Below the pieces are notes generated by a model. That model was not told where the DNA came from and searched no databases. It was given only the letters and a program-made list of their open reading frames with translations. A DNA stretch of 64,000 nucleotides, taken from the NCBI RefSeq assembly GCF_000716675.1, contig NZ_JNXT01000002.1, positions 62,001 to 126,000 of the forward strand, written 5' to 3'. Shown here in pieces: positions 25,719 to 35,013 of the stretch. The DNA is from Streptomyces alboflavus (GTDB lineage: Bacteria; Actinomycetota; Actinomycetes; Streptomycetales; Streptomycetaceae). Both the position numbers and the translations under genes were made by a program. The number at the start of each line of letters is the position of its first letter. Position 1 is the first letter of the stretch.

Positions 25719-28454
25719 ATGACGTACTCCCTGGTATCGCGGCCGAACGCCGCCAGACTGTCCGCGGCACTGCTCGCCGGAGTGCTCGTCGCAGCGGTCC
25801 CGCCGACGGCCCCCTCCCGCGCCGAGGCCACCCCCGCCACCACCACCGACTGCCGCCAGGGCGACGGCTGGACGCTCGACTCCACCCGCGTCGACCCGAA
25901 GGACAACCACCACGCCTTCGTCGGCAACGGCTACCTGGGACAGCGCGTGCCGCCCAACGGCGCGGGCTACACGGACACGGACGCCAAGACGGGCTGGCCC
26001 CTGTTCACGCCGCGCTACGACGGCTCCTTCGTGTCCGGCCTGTACGCGCACAACAAGCAGACCGCCCAGAACCGCCAGGCCGTCGCCGCGCTCCCCACCT
26101 GGACCCCGCTCACCGTCACCACCGGCGGCGAGGGCTCCGACACCTTCAACTCTTCGACGACGCCCGGCCGCATCTCCGCCTACCGGCAGAGCCTCAGCAT
26201 GCACTGCGGCCTCGTCACCACCACCCTCACCTGGACGGCGGCGGACGGCCGCCGCACCGACCTCAGCTACGAGGTGCTCGCCGACCGTGCCAACCCGCAC
26301 GTGGGCGCCGTACGGATGAAGATGCGCCCGCACTGGAGCGGCGAGGCGACCGTCACCGACGTCCTCGACGGCCGCGGCGCGCGCCGCGTGCAGCAGACCG
26401 GCGGTGGCGACCGCACCGGCGACCGGCGGCACGGGGGTTCCGGGCCGACCATGGACGTCGCCTTCCGCACCGACGGCACCAAGGTCAAGGGCGCCGTCGC
26501 CTCCACGCTGCGCACCGGACACGGCGTGCACGACGCCCGGGAGCGCCGGGCGGGCCGTGCGGCGAAGCTGACGAACCGGCAGTCCCTCACCCTGCCCGTC
26601 CGCAGCGGACAGTCGTACGAGCTCACCAAGTTCGTGGGCGTCGACACCGCGCTGACCTCACGTGCCCCGCGCCAGGATGCCACCGCCGCTTCACGCCGCG
26701 CCGCCGAACGCGGCTGGGACGCCCTGCTGCGCTCCCACACCGCCGCCTGGGCACGCCTGTGGCGCAGCGACATCGAGGTGGCCGGGCGGCAGCGCGAACT
26801 ACAGACGTGGGTGCGTTCCGCGCAGTACGGACTCCTGTCGAGCACGCGCGAGGGAGCGGCCAACAGCATCGCCCCGGCCGGACTGACCAGCGACAACTAC
26901 GCGGGACTCGTCTTCTGGGACGCCGAGACGTGGATGTACCCGGGGCTCCTCGCCACCCGCCCCGACCTCGCCAAGTCCGTCGTCGACTACCGCTACCGCA
27001 CCCGTGCCGGAGCCCGCGACAACGCCCGTAAGTTCGGCTACGACGGCCTCTTCTACCCCTGGAACAGCGGCAGTTCGGGCAACCTGGCCAAGGAGTGCCA
27101 CAGCGTGGACCCGCCGCACTGCCGCACGCAGGTCCACCTCCAGTCCGACATCTCCCTGGCGACCTGGCAGTACTACCTGGCCACGAAGGACACGCAGTGG
27201 CTGCGGACGCGCGGCTGGCCCGTCCTGAAGGGCATCGCCGAGTTCTGGGCGGGCCGCGTCCACCGCAACACCGACGGCAGCTACTCCATCAAGGACACCG
27301 CGGGACCCGACGAGTACAGCAACGGCGTCGACGACGCGGTGTTCACCAACGCGGGCGCCGCCACCGCCCTGCGCCACGCCACCCGCGCCGCCAAGCTCCT
27401 CGGCGAGCAGGCCCCCACGAAGTGGACGTCGATCGCCGACCGGATCCGCATCCCGTACGACAAGGAACGCAAGGTCTTCGAGCAGTACGACGGCTACAAG
27501 GGCAGCAAGATCAAGCAGGCCGACACGGTGCTCCTGATGTACCCGCTGGAGTGGCCCATGGCCGACGGCGCCGCGGCCGCCACGCTCGACTACTACGCGC
27601 AGCGCACCGACCCGGACGGCCCAGCCATGACGGACTCGGTGCACGCCATCGACGCCGCCGGGATCGGCGAGCCGGGCTGCTCCACGTACACCTATCTGGA
27701 GCGTTCCATCAAGCCGTTCGTGCGCGGCCCGTTCGCGCAGTTCTCGGAGGCACGCGGCGACAAGGCGGGCGCGGAGGACCCGCTGGCGGGCTCGCCTGCG
27801 CACGACTTCCTCACCGGCAAGGGCGGCTTCCTGCAGATCTTCACCAACGGCCTGACCGGCATGCGGATGCGGGAGGACCGGCTGCGCCTGGACCCGATGC
27901 TGCCCCCGCAGCTCGCCGAGGGCGTCACCCTGCGCGGGCTGACCTGGCAGGGCCGTACGTACGACGTCGAACTCGGCGCCCACCACACCACGGTGCGGCT
28001 CACCTCCGGCGCGCCGATGACCCTCGACACCCCGCAGGGCAAGCAGGTCGTCAGCGAGGGCGCCCCCGTCGTCCTCAAGACCCGCCGCCCCGACCTCACG
28101 CCCACGGGCAACGCGGCCCGCTGCACGCCCGCCAAGGCGTCGTCGGAGGAGCCCGGCATGTACGCGGGCGCCGCCGTCGACGGCAACACGGCCACCGCCT
28201 GGGTCCCGGCCGAGAAGACCGGCGCCCTGACCGCGGACCTCGGCGAGCCGGTGCGCGTCGCGAAGGTCACGCCGACGTGGACCTCCGTCAAGCCCGCGTC
28301 GTACGACATCGAGGTCTCCTTGGACGGCCACCACTGGCACGCCGTGGACGAGACGTCGGACAAGGCGCGGCTCGCGCGATATGTGCGGGTGACGGTGCGC
28401 GGTGCGGCGCAGGTCAAGGAGCACCCGGGCATCACGGAGCTGACGGTGGGCTAG
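25719..28454 (+). CDS. Secreted glycoside hydrolase family 65 enzyme with C-terminal discoidin-type domain
   Basis: 911 aa, ATG at 25719 with CGGAG upstream. A signal peptide (about 1-35, AALLAGVLVAAVPPTAPSRA) is followed by an N-terminal GH65 beta-sandwich, the (alpha/alpha)6 catalytic barrel, and a C-terminal F5/8C-like sugar-binding domain (about 790-911). Glu532 in GPDEYS is the family general acid. VFWDAETWM and HLQSDISLATWQYY line the site. GH65 includes secreted disaccharide hydrolases (acid trehalase, kojibiose, glucosyl-galactose) and cytosolic phosphorylases. Secretion argues for a hydrolase, since phosphate-dependent action outside is less likely. The exact sugar is unknown. Confidence 0.9.
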   Translation: MTYSLVSRPNAARLSAALLAGVLVAAVPPTAPSRAEATPATTTDCRQGDGWTLDSTRVDPKDNHHAFVGNGYLGQRVPPNGAGYTDTDAKTGWPLFTPRYDGSFVSGLYAHNKQTAQNRQAVAALPTWTPLTVTTGGEGSDTFNSSTTPGRISAYRQSLSMHCGLVTTTLTWTAADGRRTDLSYEVLADRANPHVGAVRMKMRPHWSGEATVTDVLDGRGARRVQQTGGGDRTGDRRHGGSGPTMDVAFRTDGTKVKGAVASTLRTGHGVHDARERRAGRAAKLTNRQSLTLPVRSGQSYELTKFVGVDTALTSRAPRQDATAASRRAAERGWDALLRSHTAAWARLWRSDIEVAGRQRELQTWVRSAQYGLLSSTREGAANSIAPAGLTSDNYAGLVFWDAETWMYPGLLATRPDLAKSVVDYRYRTRAGARDNARKFGYDGLFYPWNSGSSGNLAKECHSVDPPHCRTQVHLQSDISLATWQYYLATKDTQWLRTRGWPVLKGIAEFWAGRVHRNTDGSYSIKDTAGPDEYSNGVDDAVFTNAGAATALRHATRAAKLLGEQAPTKWTSIADRIRIPYDKERKVFEQYDGYKGSKIKQADTVLLMYPLEWPMADGAAAATLDYYAQRTDPDGPAMTDSVHAIDAAGIGEPGCSTYTYLERSIKPFVRGPFAQFSEARGDKAGAEDPLAGSPAHDFLTGKGGFLQIFTNGLTGMRMREDRLRLDPMLPPQLAEGVTLRGLTWQGRTYDVELGAHHTTVRLTSGAPMTLDTPQGKQVVSEGAPVVLKTRRPDLTPTGNAARCTPAKASSEEPGMYAGAAVDGNTATAWVPAEKTGALTADLGEPVRVAKVTPTWTSVKPASYDIEVSLDGHHWHAVDETSDKARLARYVRVTVRGAAQVKEHPGITELTVG

Positions 28455-28461
28455 CCGGTCC

Positions 28462-28520
28462 TGTCCCTCGTACGTGCAGCGCGCACGGCGTCCGTGCCGC
28501 CGACGCTCGTACGAGGGACA
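28462..28520 (+). terminator. Long hairpin after the GH65 gene
   Basis: A perfect 13-bp stem, TGTCCCTCGTACG (28462-28474) and CGTACGAGGGACA (28508-28520), encloses a 33-nt loop that can form a smaller GCACGG/CCGTGC hairpin. It starts 8 nt after the GH65 stop. Confidence 0.6.
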
Positions 28521-28565
28521 CCCTGCATGGCGGCGGGCCGGTGCGGGCAGCCATGTCGGCGCTCA

Positions 28566-28593
28566 GGATCTTCGGGACCCGTCCCGAAGATCC
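28566..28593. promoter_or_regulatory. 28-nt dyad in front of the small secreted peptide gene
   Basis: Two 13-nt arms, GGATCTTCGGGAC (28566-28578) and GTCCCGAAGATCC (28581-28593), are perfect inverse complements separated only by CC. It ends 27 nt before the ATG of the peptide gene. As DNA it is an operator candidate; as RNA a hairpin would put pressure on the start region or stabilise the message. Confidence 0.5.
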
Positions 28594-28620
28594 AACACCG
28601 AAGAGAAGCAAGGTGGTTCC

Positions 28621-28839
28621 ATGCGCCGTTCCGTCGTCCTCGTAGCCGGAGCTTTCGCCGCGATGACCGCGCTCGCCACACCGGCCGTCGCCGTCACGAC
28701 AGCACCCGCCGCCGCGGTGGCGAGCCCGGCGCCGGCGAGCCCGCTGCCGCCGCTGCCCGCCCCGGAGTCCTTGATCACGGAGGGCATCAGCATCGAGGGC
28801 CCGCTGATCAACAACCTGGGACTGCCGCACCTCGTGTGA
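28621..28839 (+). CDS. Small secreted peptide, unknown function
   Basis: 72 aa, ATG at 28621 with AGGTGG upstream. A clear Sec signal (MRRSVVLVAGAFAAMTALAT, then PAVA) is followed by an Ala/Pro-rich spacer and a short C-terminal unit, ITEGISIEGPLINNLGLPHL. The mature part would be about 45 residues with no Cys. It does not match chaplins, rodlins or SapB that I recognise. It is alone behind a strong dyad and downstream of the GH65 terminator. Confidence 0.65.
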   Translation: MRRSVVLVAGAFAAMTALATPAVAVTTAPAAAVASPAPASPLPPLPAPESLITEGISIEGPLINNLGLPHLV

Positions 28840-28872
28840 CGACAGGCGCGAACCGCCCCGGCCCGCGGCGGC

Positions 28873-29256
28873 CTAGCGGTTCGCCAGGCACAGATGAACG
28901 TCCTTCTCCTGGTCTCCGAAGGCCGCGCCCTCGCCGCTCACGGCGAACACGGAGGCCAGGAAGGCCCGCAGTTGATCGACCGCCAGATAGCCGCCCTGGA
29001 CGTCGGCGGACACCGGCCGCGTCAGCGTGCCCGCCGCACCCGACGGGACCGCTCTGCCGGCGCCCGAGATGGCGAAGGTCTCCGTCCAGACCGTCGCTCC
29101 GCCGCCCGCGCCCGGGGGCGACACGGCGGCCCCGTCGGCCGCCGCGTCCTGCGGGAAGGCGGTCCGCAGGACGTCGAAGACCGCCGCCGCGTCCTGCGCG
29201 GAGCAGTCACTGAGTTCCACCGTGACCTGCGCCGAGGACAGCCCCGTTCCGTTCAC
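28873..29256 (-). CDS. Hypothetical protein, 127 aa
   Basis: GTG start at 29256 with only a weak ribosome site. The protein begins MNGTGLSSAQVTVELSDCSA, then AQDAAAVFDVLRTAFPQ. It has a compact mixed alpha/beta composition, without a signal peptide or TM segment, and no family I recognise. Its frame has normal codon use (high GC at third positions), which supports a real gene. Confidence 0.55.
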   Translation of the reverse strand: MNGTGLSSAQVTVELSDCSAQDAAAVFDVLRTAFPQDAAADGAAVSPPGAGGGATVWTETFAISGAGRAVPSGAAGTLTRPVSADVQGGYLAVDQLRAFLASVFAVSGEGAAFGDQEKDVHLCLANR

Positions 29257-29314
29257 TGCCGATCACCCATTTCTCGTTGCTCACGTGTGTCCGTGTGGTC
29301 GTTGCCGGACTGCC

Positions 29315-29563
29315 CTAGCCCGTGGGCTCGTCCGGCACAGGCCGGTCGGGTCCGGGGCCGTGTGCGTGCGGGGCGCCGCGCCTGCCCGTGCCCGCCTCGT
29401 CGGTGTCGGGCACGTCGTCGTCCGCGTCGGGGGCGTTGCCGGTCCGTGCCGCGTCGTCGTCCGGGTCCCAGCGGTCCTCCTCGTCCGAGGCCTGCTGGTC
29501 GGGCAGGTCGCGCGGCACCGGCGGGCCGTCCTCGCCGGCCGACGGGGGATTCTGCTCGCTCAC
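29315..29563 (-). CDS. Small acidic, disordered protein
   Basis: 82 aa from the GTG at 29563, preceded by GGAGGCACGACC. The sequence is strongly acidic and Pro-rich (DEEDRWDPDDDAART and DADDDVPDTDEAG), so it is probably disordered in solution. No known domain is seen. It lies between the 127-aa hypothetical gene and the HAD gene on the same strand. Confidence 0.6.
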   Translation of the reverse strand: MSEQNPPSAGEDGPPVPRDLPDQQASDEEDRWDPDDDAARTGNAPDADDDVPDTDEAGTGRRGAPHAHGPGPDRPVPDEPTG

Positions 29564-29783
29564 GGTCGTGCCTCCGTTCCTCGTGGTGTTCCCTCTGATC
29601 CGGCGGGTCCCGGCTGGTCCCGCTGGTCCGTCCGGATCCTTCTGGACGTGCGTTCGCAGGTACCCGTGGCGGTCGTGACAACACCTCGTACTGATCACCG
29701 TGTACCGACTCCGGCGATCCGGCCACACGGCAGCGCCGCGACACCCACCCGGCCGCCCAGACGTGTGTGCGAGCTGATGGCCG

Positions 29784-30488
29784 TCAGGCGGTCGACGTCC
29801 CCGGTGCTCCCGAAGCCAGCCAGTCAAGCGCGGCCCGCGCCGTGAACTCCTCCTGACCGCCGCGCAGCAGCAGATCCGCCGCCGCGAACGCCGGGTCGTC
29901 GGCCTGCGCCGCGACATACGGGATCGCGACGCACCGCATGCCCGCGGCCCGCGCGGCGAGCGCGCCCGGAGCGGCGTCCTCCAGGACCACGCAGTCGGCG
30001 GGCTCCGCGCCGAGGAGCGCGGCGGCCGCGAGGAACACGTCGGGTGCGGGCTTGCCGTGGTCGACCTCGTCCGCCGAGACGAGTGTCTTGAGGTGGGCGT
30101 CCAGACCGGTGCCCGCGAGGATCGCCTCGATGGCGGCGCGCGAGGACCCCGACGCCACCGCCATCGGCACCCCGGCGTCGGACAGCCGCTCCACGAACTC
30201 CCGCATCTGCGGGTACACACGGGTGGAGGCGCGGGCCAGCTCCAGATAGCGGTGGTTCTTCTCCGCGATCAGGTCGGCGAGCGGCGCGGTCAGGCCGTAC
30301 CGCTCCCGCCAGTCGGCGAGGGTCTCGCGGGTGGAGATGCCGACGTACCTCTCGTGGTCGGCCCAGGTGAAGCCGGTGACGCCGTGGGCGGCGAGAAGCT
30401 GACGGCCCGCTTCGAAATAGTTCGGCTCGCTGTCCACGAGGGTGCCGTCGAGATCGAAGATGACCGAGGTGTGGTTCAGGGCGCTCAT
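29784..30488 (-). CDS. HAD-superfamily phosphatase (beta-phosphoglucomutase-like)
   Basis: 234 aa from the ATG at 30488. HAD motif I is FDLDGTLVDSE (D12 nucleophile, D14 acid), motif II is VASGSS, motif III is the Lys of HGKPAPDVFL, and motif IV is LEDAAPGALAARAAG. An alpha-helical cap of subclass C1 lies between I and II. It could be a sugar-phosphate phosphatase or beta-phosphoglucomutase; the sequence does not decide. It is followed on the same strand by small hypothetical genes. Confidence 0.9.
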   Translation of the reverse strand: MSALNHTSVIFDLDGTLVDSEPNYFEAGRQLLAAHGVTGFTWADHERYVGISTRETLADWRERYGLTAPLADLIAEKNHRYLELARASTRVYPQMREFVERLSDAGVPMAVASGSSRAAIEAILAGTGLDAHLKTLVSADEVDHGKPAPDVFLAAAALLGAEPADCVVLEDAAPGALAARAAGMRCVAIPYVAAQADDPAFAAADLLLRGGQEEFTARAALDWLASGAPGTSTA

Positions 30489-30527
30489 GCACCCCAGCAT
30501 GCCAACTGTCCCGGCACTGCCATCCGG

Positions 30528-31007
30528 CTACCTCTCCGCGGCCGCCCGGCCCACCGACTCCACCAGCGGCAGCAGCCGGTGCGGCACGCGCTCGCGCAGC
30601 GCCATCTCCGTCCGCGTACGCACCACGCCCGGCAGCTGGATCAGACGCTGGACGACGTCCTCCAGGTGGCCGTTGTCCCGCGCCACCACCCGGGTCAGCA
30701 GATCGCCGCCGCCCGTCATCGAGAACGCCTCGATGATCTCCGGCACGGCCGCGAGCGCGTCCCCGACCTCGTCGAGGCGCCCCTGGGTGACCTCGATGTG
30801 CACGAAGGCGAGCACCGGGTGGCCGAGCGCGGCGGGGGAGAGCTTCGGGCCGGTGCCGGTGATGACGCCCTCGCGTTCGAGCCGGTCCAGGCGGGCCTGG
30901 AGGGTGCCGCGCGCGACGCCGAGGACGCGCGCGTACTCCCGCACGCTCGTGCGCGGCTGCTCCAGGAGGAGCCGCAGGATGCGGGTGTCGAGTTCGTCGA
31001 CGGCCAT
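30528..31007 (-). CDS. Lrp/AsnC-family regulator
   Basis: 159 aa from the ATG at 31007 (GGGAG 9 nt upstream); a longer frame reaching 31040 is less likely. The HTH (about 1-50) reads LDTRILRLLLEQPRTSVREYARVLGVARG (split: LDTRILRLLLEQ, then TSVREYARVLGVARG), followed by the effector-binding RAM domain, with FVHIEVTQ and SMTGGGDLLTRVVARD. This class senses amino acids and often controls its neighbours. It is divergent from the L,D-transpeptidase gene across 246 bp and tail-adjacent to the HAD gene. Confidence 0.92.
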   Translation of the reverse strand: MAVDELDTRILRLLLEQPRTSVREYARVLGVARGTLQARLDRLEREGVITGTGPKLSPAALGHPVLAFVHIEVTQGRLDEVGDALAAVPEIIEAFSMTGGGDLLTRVVARDNGHLEDVVQRLIQLPGVVRTRTEMALRERVPHRLLPLVESVGRAAAER

Positions 31008-31253
31008 GGTGCGGGTCTCCCGGGTGCGCGAGTCGATCACCGCGACCGTACCAATGGCACGGCGGAACCCGCGAGGCGCCGGCCGTCGGCCCGCCGGGGC
31101 GCGCGGCGCGGATCCGTGCGCGGTGCCGTCGCGCTGTTACGCACCTGTTTCACTTCCCCCTGCAACGAGTCGGCCCCGTCCGCGGTCTAGCTGTCGTAAA
31201 ACGCGCAACGCACACGTATGGCGCGTACGAAGACGAACGAGGAGTGGACCGCA

Positions 31254-31949
31254 GTGGGGGACATACACAGACGAGCCGTCGTCGCCCTGGGGATCACCGC
31301 GCTGGTGGCCCCGCTCACGGTGGCCCTGGGGAGCACCACCGCACAGGCCGCGACGTGCTCGGCGCAGGCCGGGCCGTACCAGAAGCAGGTCGAGAAGTTC
31401 CTGGGCCGCTCGGTGGACGGCAGGCAGTCGAGCGCCGACTGCAAGGCCATCAAGGCCTTCCAGACCAAGCACGGCATCAGCCCCAACGCCGGTTACGCGG
31501 GCTCCGTGACCTGGGGCGTCATGAGCCTGATGAACAAGCAGAAGGCCGCGGGCAGCAACCCGAACAAGGCGGGCAAGTGCCCGGTCAACAAGGGCCGCAT
31601 CGCCTGCGTCGACCTGACCCGGCAGCTCAGCTGGATCCAGGACGGCAAGACCCTCAAGTACGGGCCGGTGCCGGTGCGCACGGGACGCAACGGCCACGAG
31701 ACCCGCACCGGCCTGAAGAAGGTCTACTGGCGGGACATCGACCACATTTCGAGCATTTACCACGTGCCGATGCCCTACAGCCAGTTCTTCGACGGCGGCC
31801 AGGCCTTCCACTCGGTCGGCATCAGCGTCTGGTCCCCGCCCGGCTCGCACGGCTGCGTGAACATGACCAAGAAGGACGCCACCAAGTACTGGAACATGCT
31901 GCGCAAGGGCGACGACGTCTTCGTCTACGGCCGCAAGCCCGGCACCTGA
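31254..31949 (+). CDS. Secreted L,D-transpeptidase with peptidoglycan-binding domain
   Basis: 231 aa from the GTG at 31254, which has GGAG 9 nt upstream; an ATG at 31218 lacks a ribosome site. A signal peptide (1-33, ALGITALVAPLTVALG) precedes a PG_binding_1 repeat (about 38-95) and a YkuD catalytic domain with H186 and the nucleophile C201 in SHGCVN. It makes 3-3 (L,D) crosslinks or attaches proteins to the cell wall. It lacks the Ig-like domains of larger actinobacterial Ldts. Its stop region is duplicated in the tandem repeat that follows. Confidence 0.93.
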   Translation: MGDIHRRAVVALGITALVAPLTVALGSTTAQAATCSAQAGPYQKQVEKFLGRSVDGRQSSADCKAIKAFQTKHGISPNAGYAGSVTWGVMSLMNKQKAAGSNPNKAGKCPVNKGRIACVDLTRQLSWIQDGKTLKYGPVPVRTGRNGHETRTGLKKVYWRDIDHISSIYHVPMPYSQFFDGGQAFHSVGISVWSPPGSHGCVNMTKKDATKYWNMLRKGDDVFVYGRKPGT

Positions 31950-31993
31950 GAGCGCCTCGGCACCTGAGAGCACCGCGGCACGTGAAGCCCGCA
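31940..31993. repeat. 18-bp tandem repeat duplicating the L,D-transpeptidase stop
   Basis: Units start at 31940, 31958 and 31976. The first two share CGGCACCTGAGAGC; the third is degenerate (CGGCACGTGAAG). The first contains the real stop TGA and the second a spare TGA in the same frame. See also 33764-33803 and 36309-36374. Confidence 0.7.
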
Positions 31994-32152
31994 GGCGGCG
32001 TCGGTGTGGCCCGTTGGCCCGCCGACGCACCGCCCTGCGGGCCTCCGGCTGGGCCAATGGCCCAGTGCTGAGCGTCCCGGTTGAGCCACCGGGCTCCCGA
32101 ATGGTGAGATGGATCCGTCGATGGCGCTGCGGGATTCCGCGGCGCCTTCTTC

Positions 32153-33769
32153 ATGTCATTCATGTCGCGCGCGATTCCCGTCCTGCGGATCGCGAGACGC
32201 GCCGGGTCCGCCGTGGCCGCGCGCCGCGACCGCCGGGACCGTCGAGGGGTGGGCAAAGCTGTGCTGAGGTCGATGTTCGTGGCACCGGATCCGGGGCGGC
32301 TGAGGCTGCGCTTCGCGACCCGGGCCGTCCTCGGCATCTCCCTTGCGGTCACCCTCTGCGCCCTCGTCGGGCACACGCTCGTCGCGGCCATCATCGCCGG
32401 TCTCGCCGCACTGCTCGCGCTGTTCACCGTCACCGACACGACGGTGCGCGGCCAGGCCGTCACCACCGCGCTGCTGCCCGCCGTGGGCTTCCCCGTCCTC
32501 GCCCTCGCCGCTCTCCTGCACGACTACCCCGTGCTGCGCGACCTCGCGTTCCTGGCCGTCATGGGCGCCGGGGTGTACGCGCGCCGTTGGGGGCCGCGCG
32601 GCCACTCGCTCGGCGTCTTCGCGTTCATGACCTTCTTCGCGGCCCAGTTCCTGCACACCGAGCTGCCGCAACTGCCCTCCCTGTACGAGGCCATCGGCAT
32701 CGCCCTGCTCGCCTCGTCCACGGTCCGCTTCGGCCTGTGGTGCTACGAACGACGGCTGCCGCCCGCCACGGTGCCGGCCCTCGCCGCGCGCCGGGGCCTC
32801 GCGCGCGCCACCACCCGCCAGGCCGTCCAGGCCACCCTCGGCGGCGGCGTCGCCCTCGTCATCGGGCACGCGCTGTCCGGGGACCGCTGGTACTGGGCGA
32901 TCGGCGCCACCTGGTGGATCTTCGTGAACACGGTGTCGCGGGGCGAGACGCTGGTCCGCGGCTTCCGCCGGGTGCTCGGCACGCTGATCGGCATCGCCGT
33001 GGGCGTCGTCGTCGTGCTGCCGCTGCACGGCGCCCTCGTGCCGACCGCCGTGATCGTCGCCGTCTGCGTCTTCGGGATCTTCTACACGGCCGCCGTCTCG
33101 TACACCTGGATGATGCTGGCCGTGACCGTGATGGCGGGCGGCCTCTACGGCCTGCTCGGCGTCCTCGACCCGGGGCTGCTCGCCCTGCGCCTCCTGGAGA
33201 CCGGGGCCGGTGCGCTCGGCGCGGTGCTCGCCGTCCTGCTCGTCCTGCCGGTCACCACCCACGCCACGACCAACGCCTGGATCGAGCGCGCCGTCCGCAC
33301 CGTGCACGCCTGCACCCGGGAGGCCGCGGCCCGCCTGTCGGGCTCCACGACGGCCGACCCGGCCCCGCACATCGCCGACCTCGAAGTGATCCTCGGCCGG
33401 GTGCGGCTCTCGCTCGCCCCGCTGGTGCACCCCCTCAGCCCGCTGCGTGCCCGGCGCGTCCGCGCACGTCAGGTCATCGCGCTCCTGGACGAGTGCGCCG
33501 ACCAGGTCCGCAGCCTCACGGCCATCGCAACCGACCCGGTGGCCTCCTGCGACGACCGGCTCGCCGCCGCCTGCGCGCGGGTCGAGGCCGCCGTCGAGGC
33601 GCTGATCGCCTCGGAGGAAGCGCTCACGGCCCCCGCCGCCCCCGCCGCCGTCAAGCACGCCGGGGCCCTCGAACCGGCCCTCGCGCATCTGCACGGCCTG
33701 GAGCGGGCACTGCTCGAACTCGCTACGCCGGTGCGCAGCTCGCCGCGCACGCCGCTGATCGGGGCCTGA
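32153..33769 (+). CDS. FUSC-family membrane protein (aromatic acid exporter-like)
   Basis: 538 aa in the longest frame. No clear ribosome site precedes 32153; GTG/ATG codons at 32249-32273 are possible later starts. Two blocks of TM helices (about 60-185 and 235-385) flank a cytoplasmic Arg-rich link, the FUSC (fusaric-acid-resistance) layout. A C-terminal cytoplasmic helical domain (about 390-530) follows. Such proteins are tied to efflux of aromatic acids. The gene stands alone between the transpeptidase and the lactonase. Confidence 0.85.
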   Translation: MSFMSRAIPVLRIARRAGSAVAARRDRRDRRGVGKAVLRSMFVAPDPGRLRLRFATRAVLGISLAVTLCALVGHTLVAAIIAGLAALLALFTVTDTTVRGQAVTTALLPAVGFPVLALAALLHDYPVLRDLAFLAVMGAGVYARRWGPRGHSLGVFAFMTFFAAQFLHTELPQLPSLYEAIGIALLASSTVRFGLWCYERRLPPATVPALAARRGLARATTRQAVQATLGGGVALVIGHALSGDRWYWAIGATWWIFVNTVSRGETLVRGFRRVLGTLIGIAVGVVVVLPLHGALVPTAVIVAVCVFGIFYTAAVSYTWMMLAVTVMAGGLYGLLGVLDPGLLALRLLETGAGALGAVLAVLLVLPVTTHATTNAWIERAVRTVHACTREAAARLSGSTTADPAPHIADLEVILGRVRLSLAPLVHPLSPLRARRVRARQVIALLDECADQVRSLTAIATDPVASCDDRLAAACARVEAAVEALIASEEALTAPAAPAAVKHAGALEPALAHLHGLERALLELATPVRSSPRTPLIGA

Positions 33770-33803
33770 GCGCCTGAGCGCCTGAGGGTCTGACGGCCTG
33801 AGA
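33764..33803. repeat. 8-bp tandem repeat duplicating the FUSC stop codon
   Basis: GCCTGAGC occurs at 33764 and 33772, then GCCTGAGG at 33780 and diverged copies (GTCTGAC, GGCCTGAGA). The real stop TGA is in the first unit. Because the unit is 8 bp, the repeated TGAs at 33767, 33775 and 33783 fall in all three frames. Confidence 0.7.
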
Positions 33804-33910
33804 GGCCTGGCGGCGGTCCATTCGCCCCACTGGTCCAGACCAGCTGCTAGCGTCGCCCCATGGGCGCCGCCCCGGCGCGGGGCCCAGGGGCGAGCCGAGA
33901 GGGGCAGACA

Positions 33911-34951
33911 GTGGGCGGCGGGCAGGCACGGCGGGCGTACATCGGATCCTTCACGCAGGGGGGAGGTCCTGGCATCGTCACCGCGACGGTCGACGCCGAC
34001 ACCGGCGCGCCGACCGTGCTCGGCGTGACGGACGCCGTGCCCGACCCCTCGTACCTGGCGCTGTCGCCGGACGGTGCCACGCTCTACGCCGTGAGCGAGA
34101 CCCCCGACGGCGCCGTCGCCGCCTTCCGCACGGCCGGGGACGCCGTCCGGCCGGTCGGCGCGCCCGTGCCCGTGCGGGGCGCGGGCCCCACCCACCTCGC
34201 CGTCCAGGACGGACACGTGCACACCGCCAACTACGGCTCCGGCAGCGTCACCAGCGTGCCCGTGGCCGCCGACGGAAGCCTCGCCCCCGCCCCGGCGGGC
34301 GTCCTGGAGCACAAGGGCTCGGGGCCCGACCCGGCCCGCCAGGAGGGCCCGCACGCCCACCAGGTCCTGCCCGACCCCGGCGGCCGCTGGCTGCTGAGCG
34401 TCGACCTCGGCACCGACTCCGTGCGGGTCTGCGAGCCGGGCCCGACCGGCCTCACCGTGCGCCACGAGGTCGCGCTGCGCCCCGGCACCGGGCCGCGCCA
34501 CCTCGCCTTCCACCCCGGCGGCCGCGTCGCCTACGTCCTGAACGAACTCACGCCGACCCTCACCGTGTGCTCCTGGAACCCCGCCGACGGCACCCTCGAC
34601 CCGCTCGCCGAGACCCCCGTGCTGCCCGCCGAGCCCGACGGTGACGCCTACCCCTCCGAGGTCGTCGTCGCGCCCGACGGCCGCTTCCTGTGGACCGCGA
34701 CCCGCGGCGTGGACGTCATCTCCGTGTTCGCGCTCGACGCCGAGGGCACCGGCGCCCGTCTGACGGCCTCCGTGGCCTGCGGTGGCTCCTGGCCCCGTGA
34801 CCTGGCCATTGACCCCTCAGGGCGCTTTCTGTACGCCGCCAACGAGCACTCCGGGGACGTCACCTGGTTCACCCTGGACGCCGAGACGGGCCTGCCGAGC
34901 CGCGCCGGTGCGATCGACGTGCCCGCGGCGAGCTGCGTCGTCTTCGGCTGA
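33911..34951 (+). CDS. Lactonase-family seven-bladed beta-propeller (YbhE/Pgl-like)
   Basis: 346 aa from the GTG at 33911 (GAGAGG upstream); the longer ATG at 33860 gives a non-conserved tail. The repeated beta-propeller blades carry PSYLALSPDGATLYAVSE, PRHLAFHPGGRVAYVLNE and PRDLAIDPSGRFLYAANEHS. HQVLPDPGGRWLLSVDLGTD matches the conserved HxxxxxP blade of 6-phosphogluconolactonase/YbhE-like enzymes. There is no signal peptide. Members open 6-phosphogluconolactone or related lactones, but many in Streptomyces are of unknown substrate. Confidence 0.85.
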   Translation: MGGGQARRAYIGSFTQGGGPGIVTATVDADTGAPTVLGVTDAVPDPSYLALSPDGATLYAVSETPDGAVAAFRTAGDAVRPVGAPVPVRGAGPTHLAVQDGHVHTANYGSGSVTSVPVAADGSLAPAPAGVLEHKGSGPDPARQEGPHAHQVLPDPGGRWLLSVDLGTDSVRVCEPGPTGLTVRHEVALRPGTGPRHLAFHPGGRVAYVLNELTPTLTVCSWNPADGTLDPLAETPVLPAEPDGDAYPSEVVVAPDGRFLWTATRGVDVISVFALDAEGTGARLTASVACGGSWPRDLAIDPSGRFLYAANEHSGDVTWFTLDAETGLPSRAGAIDVPAASCVVFG

Positions 34952-35013
34952 GCCGCCTGCATCGGCCGAGCCACCGGGGCCGCCGGTGGTCCAGACACTC
35001 GCCGTACGCGAAG

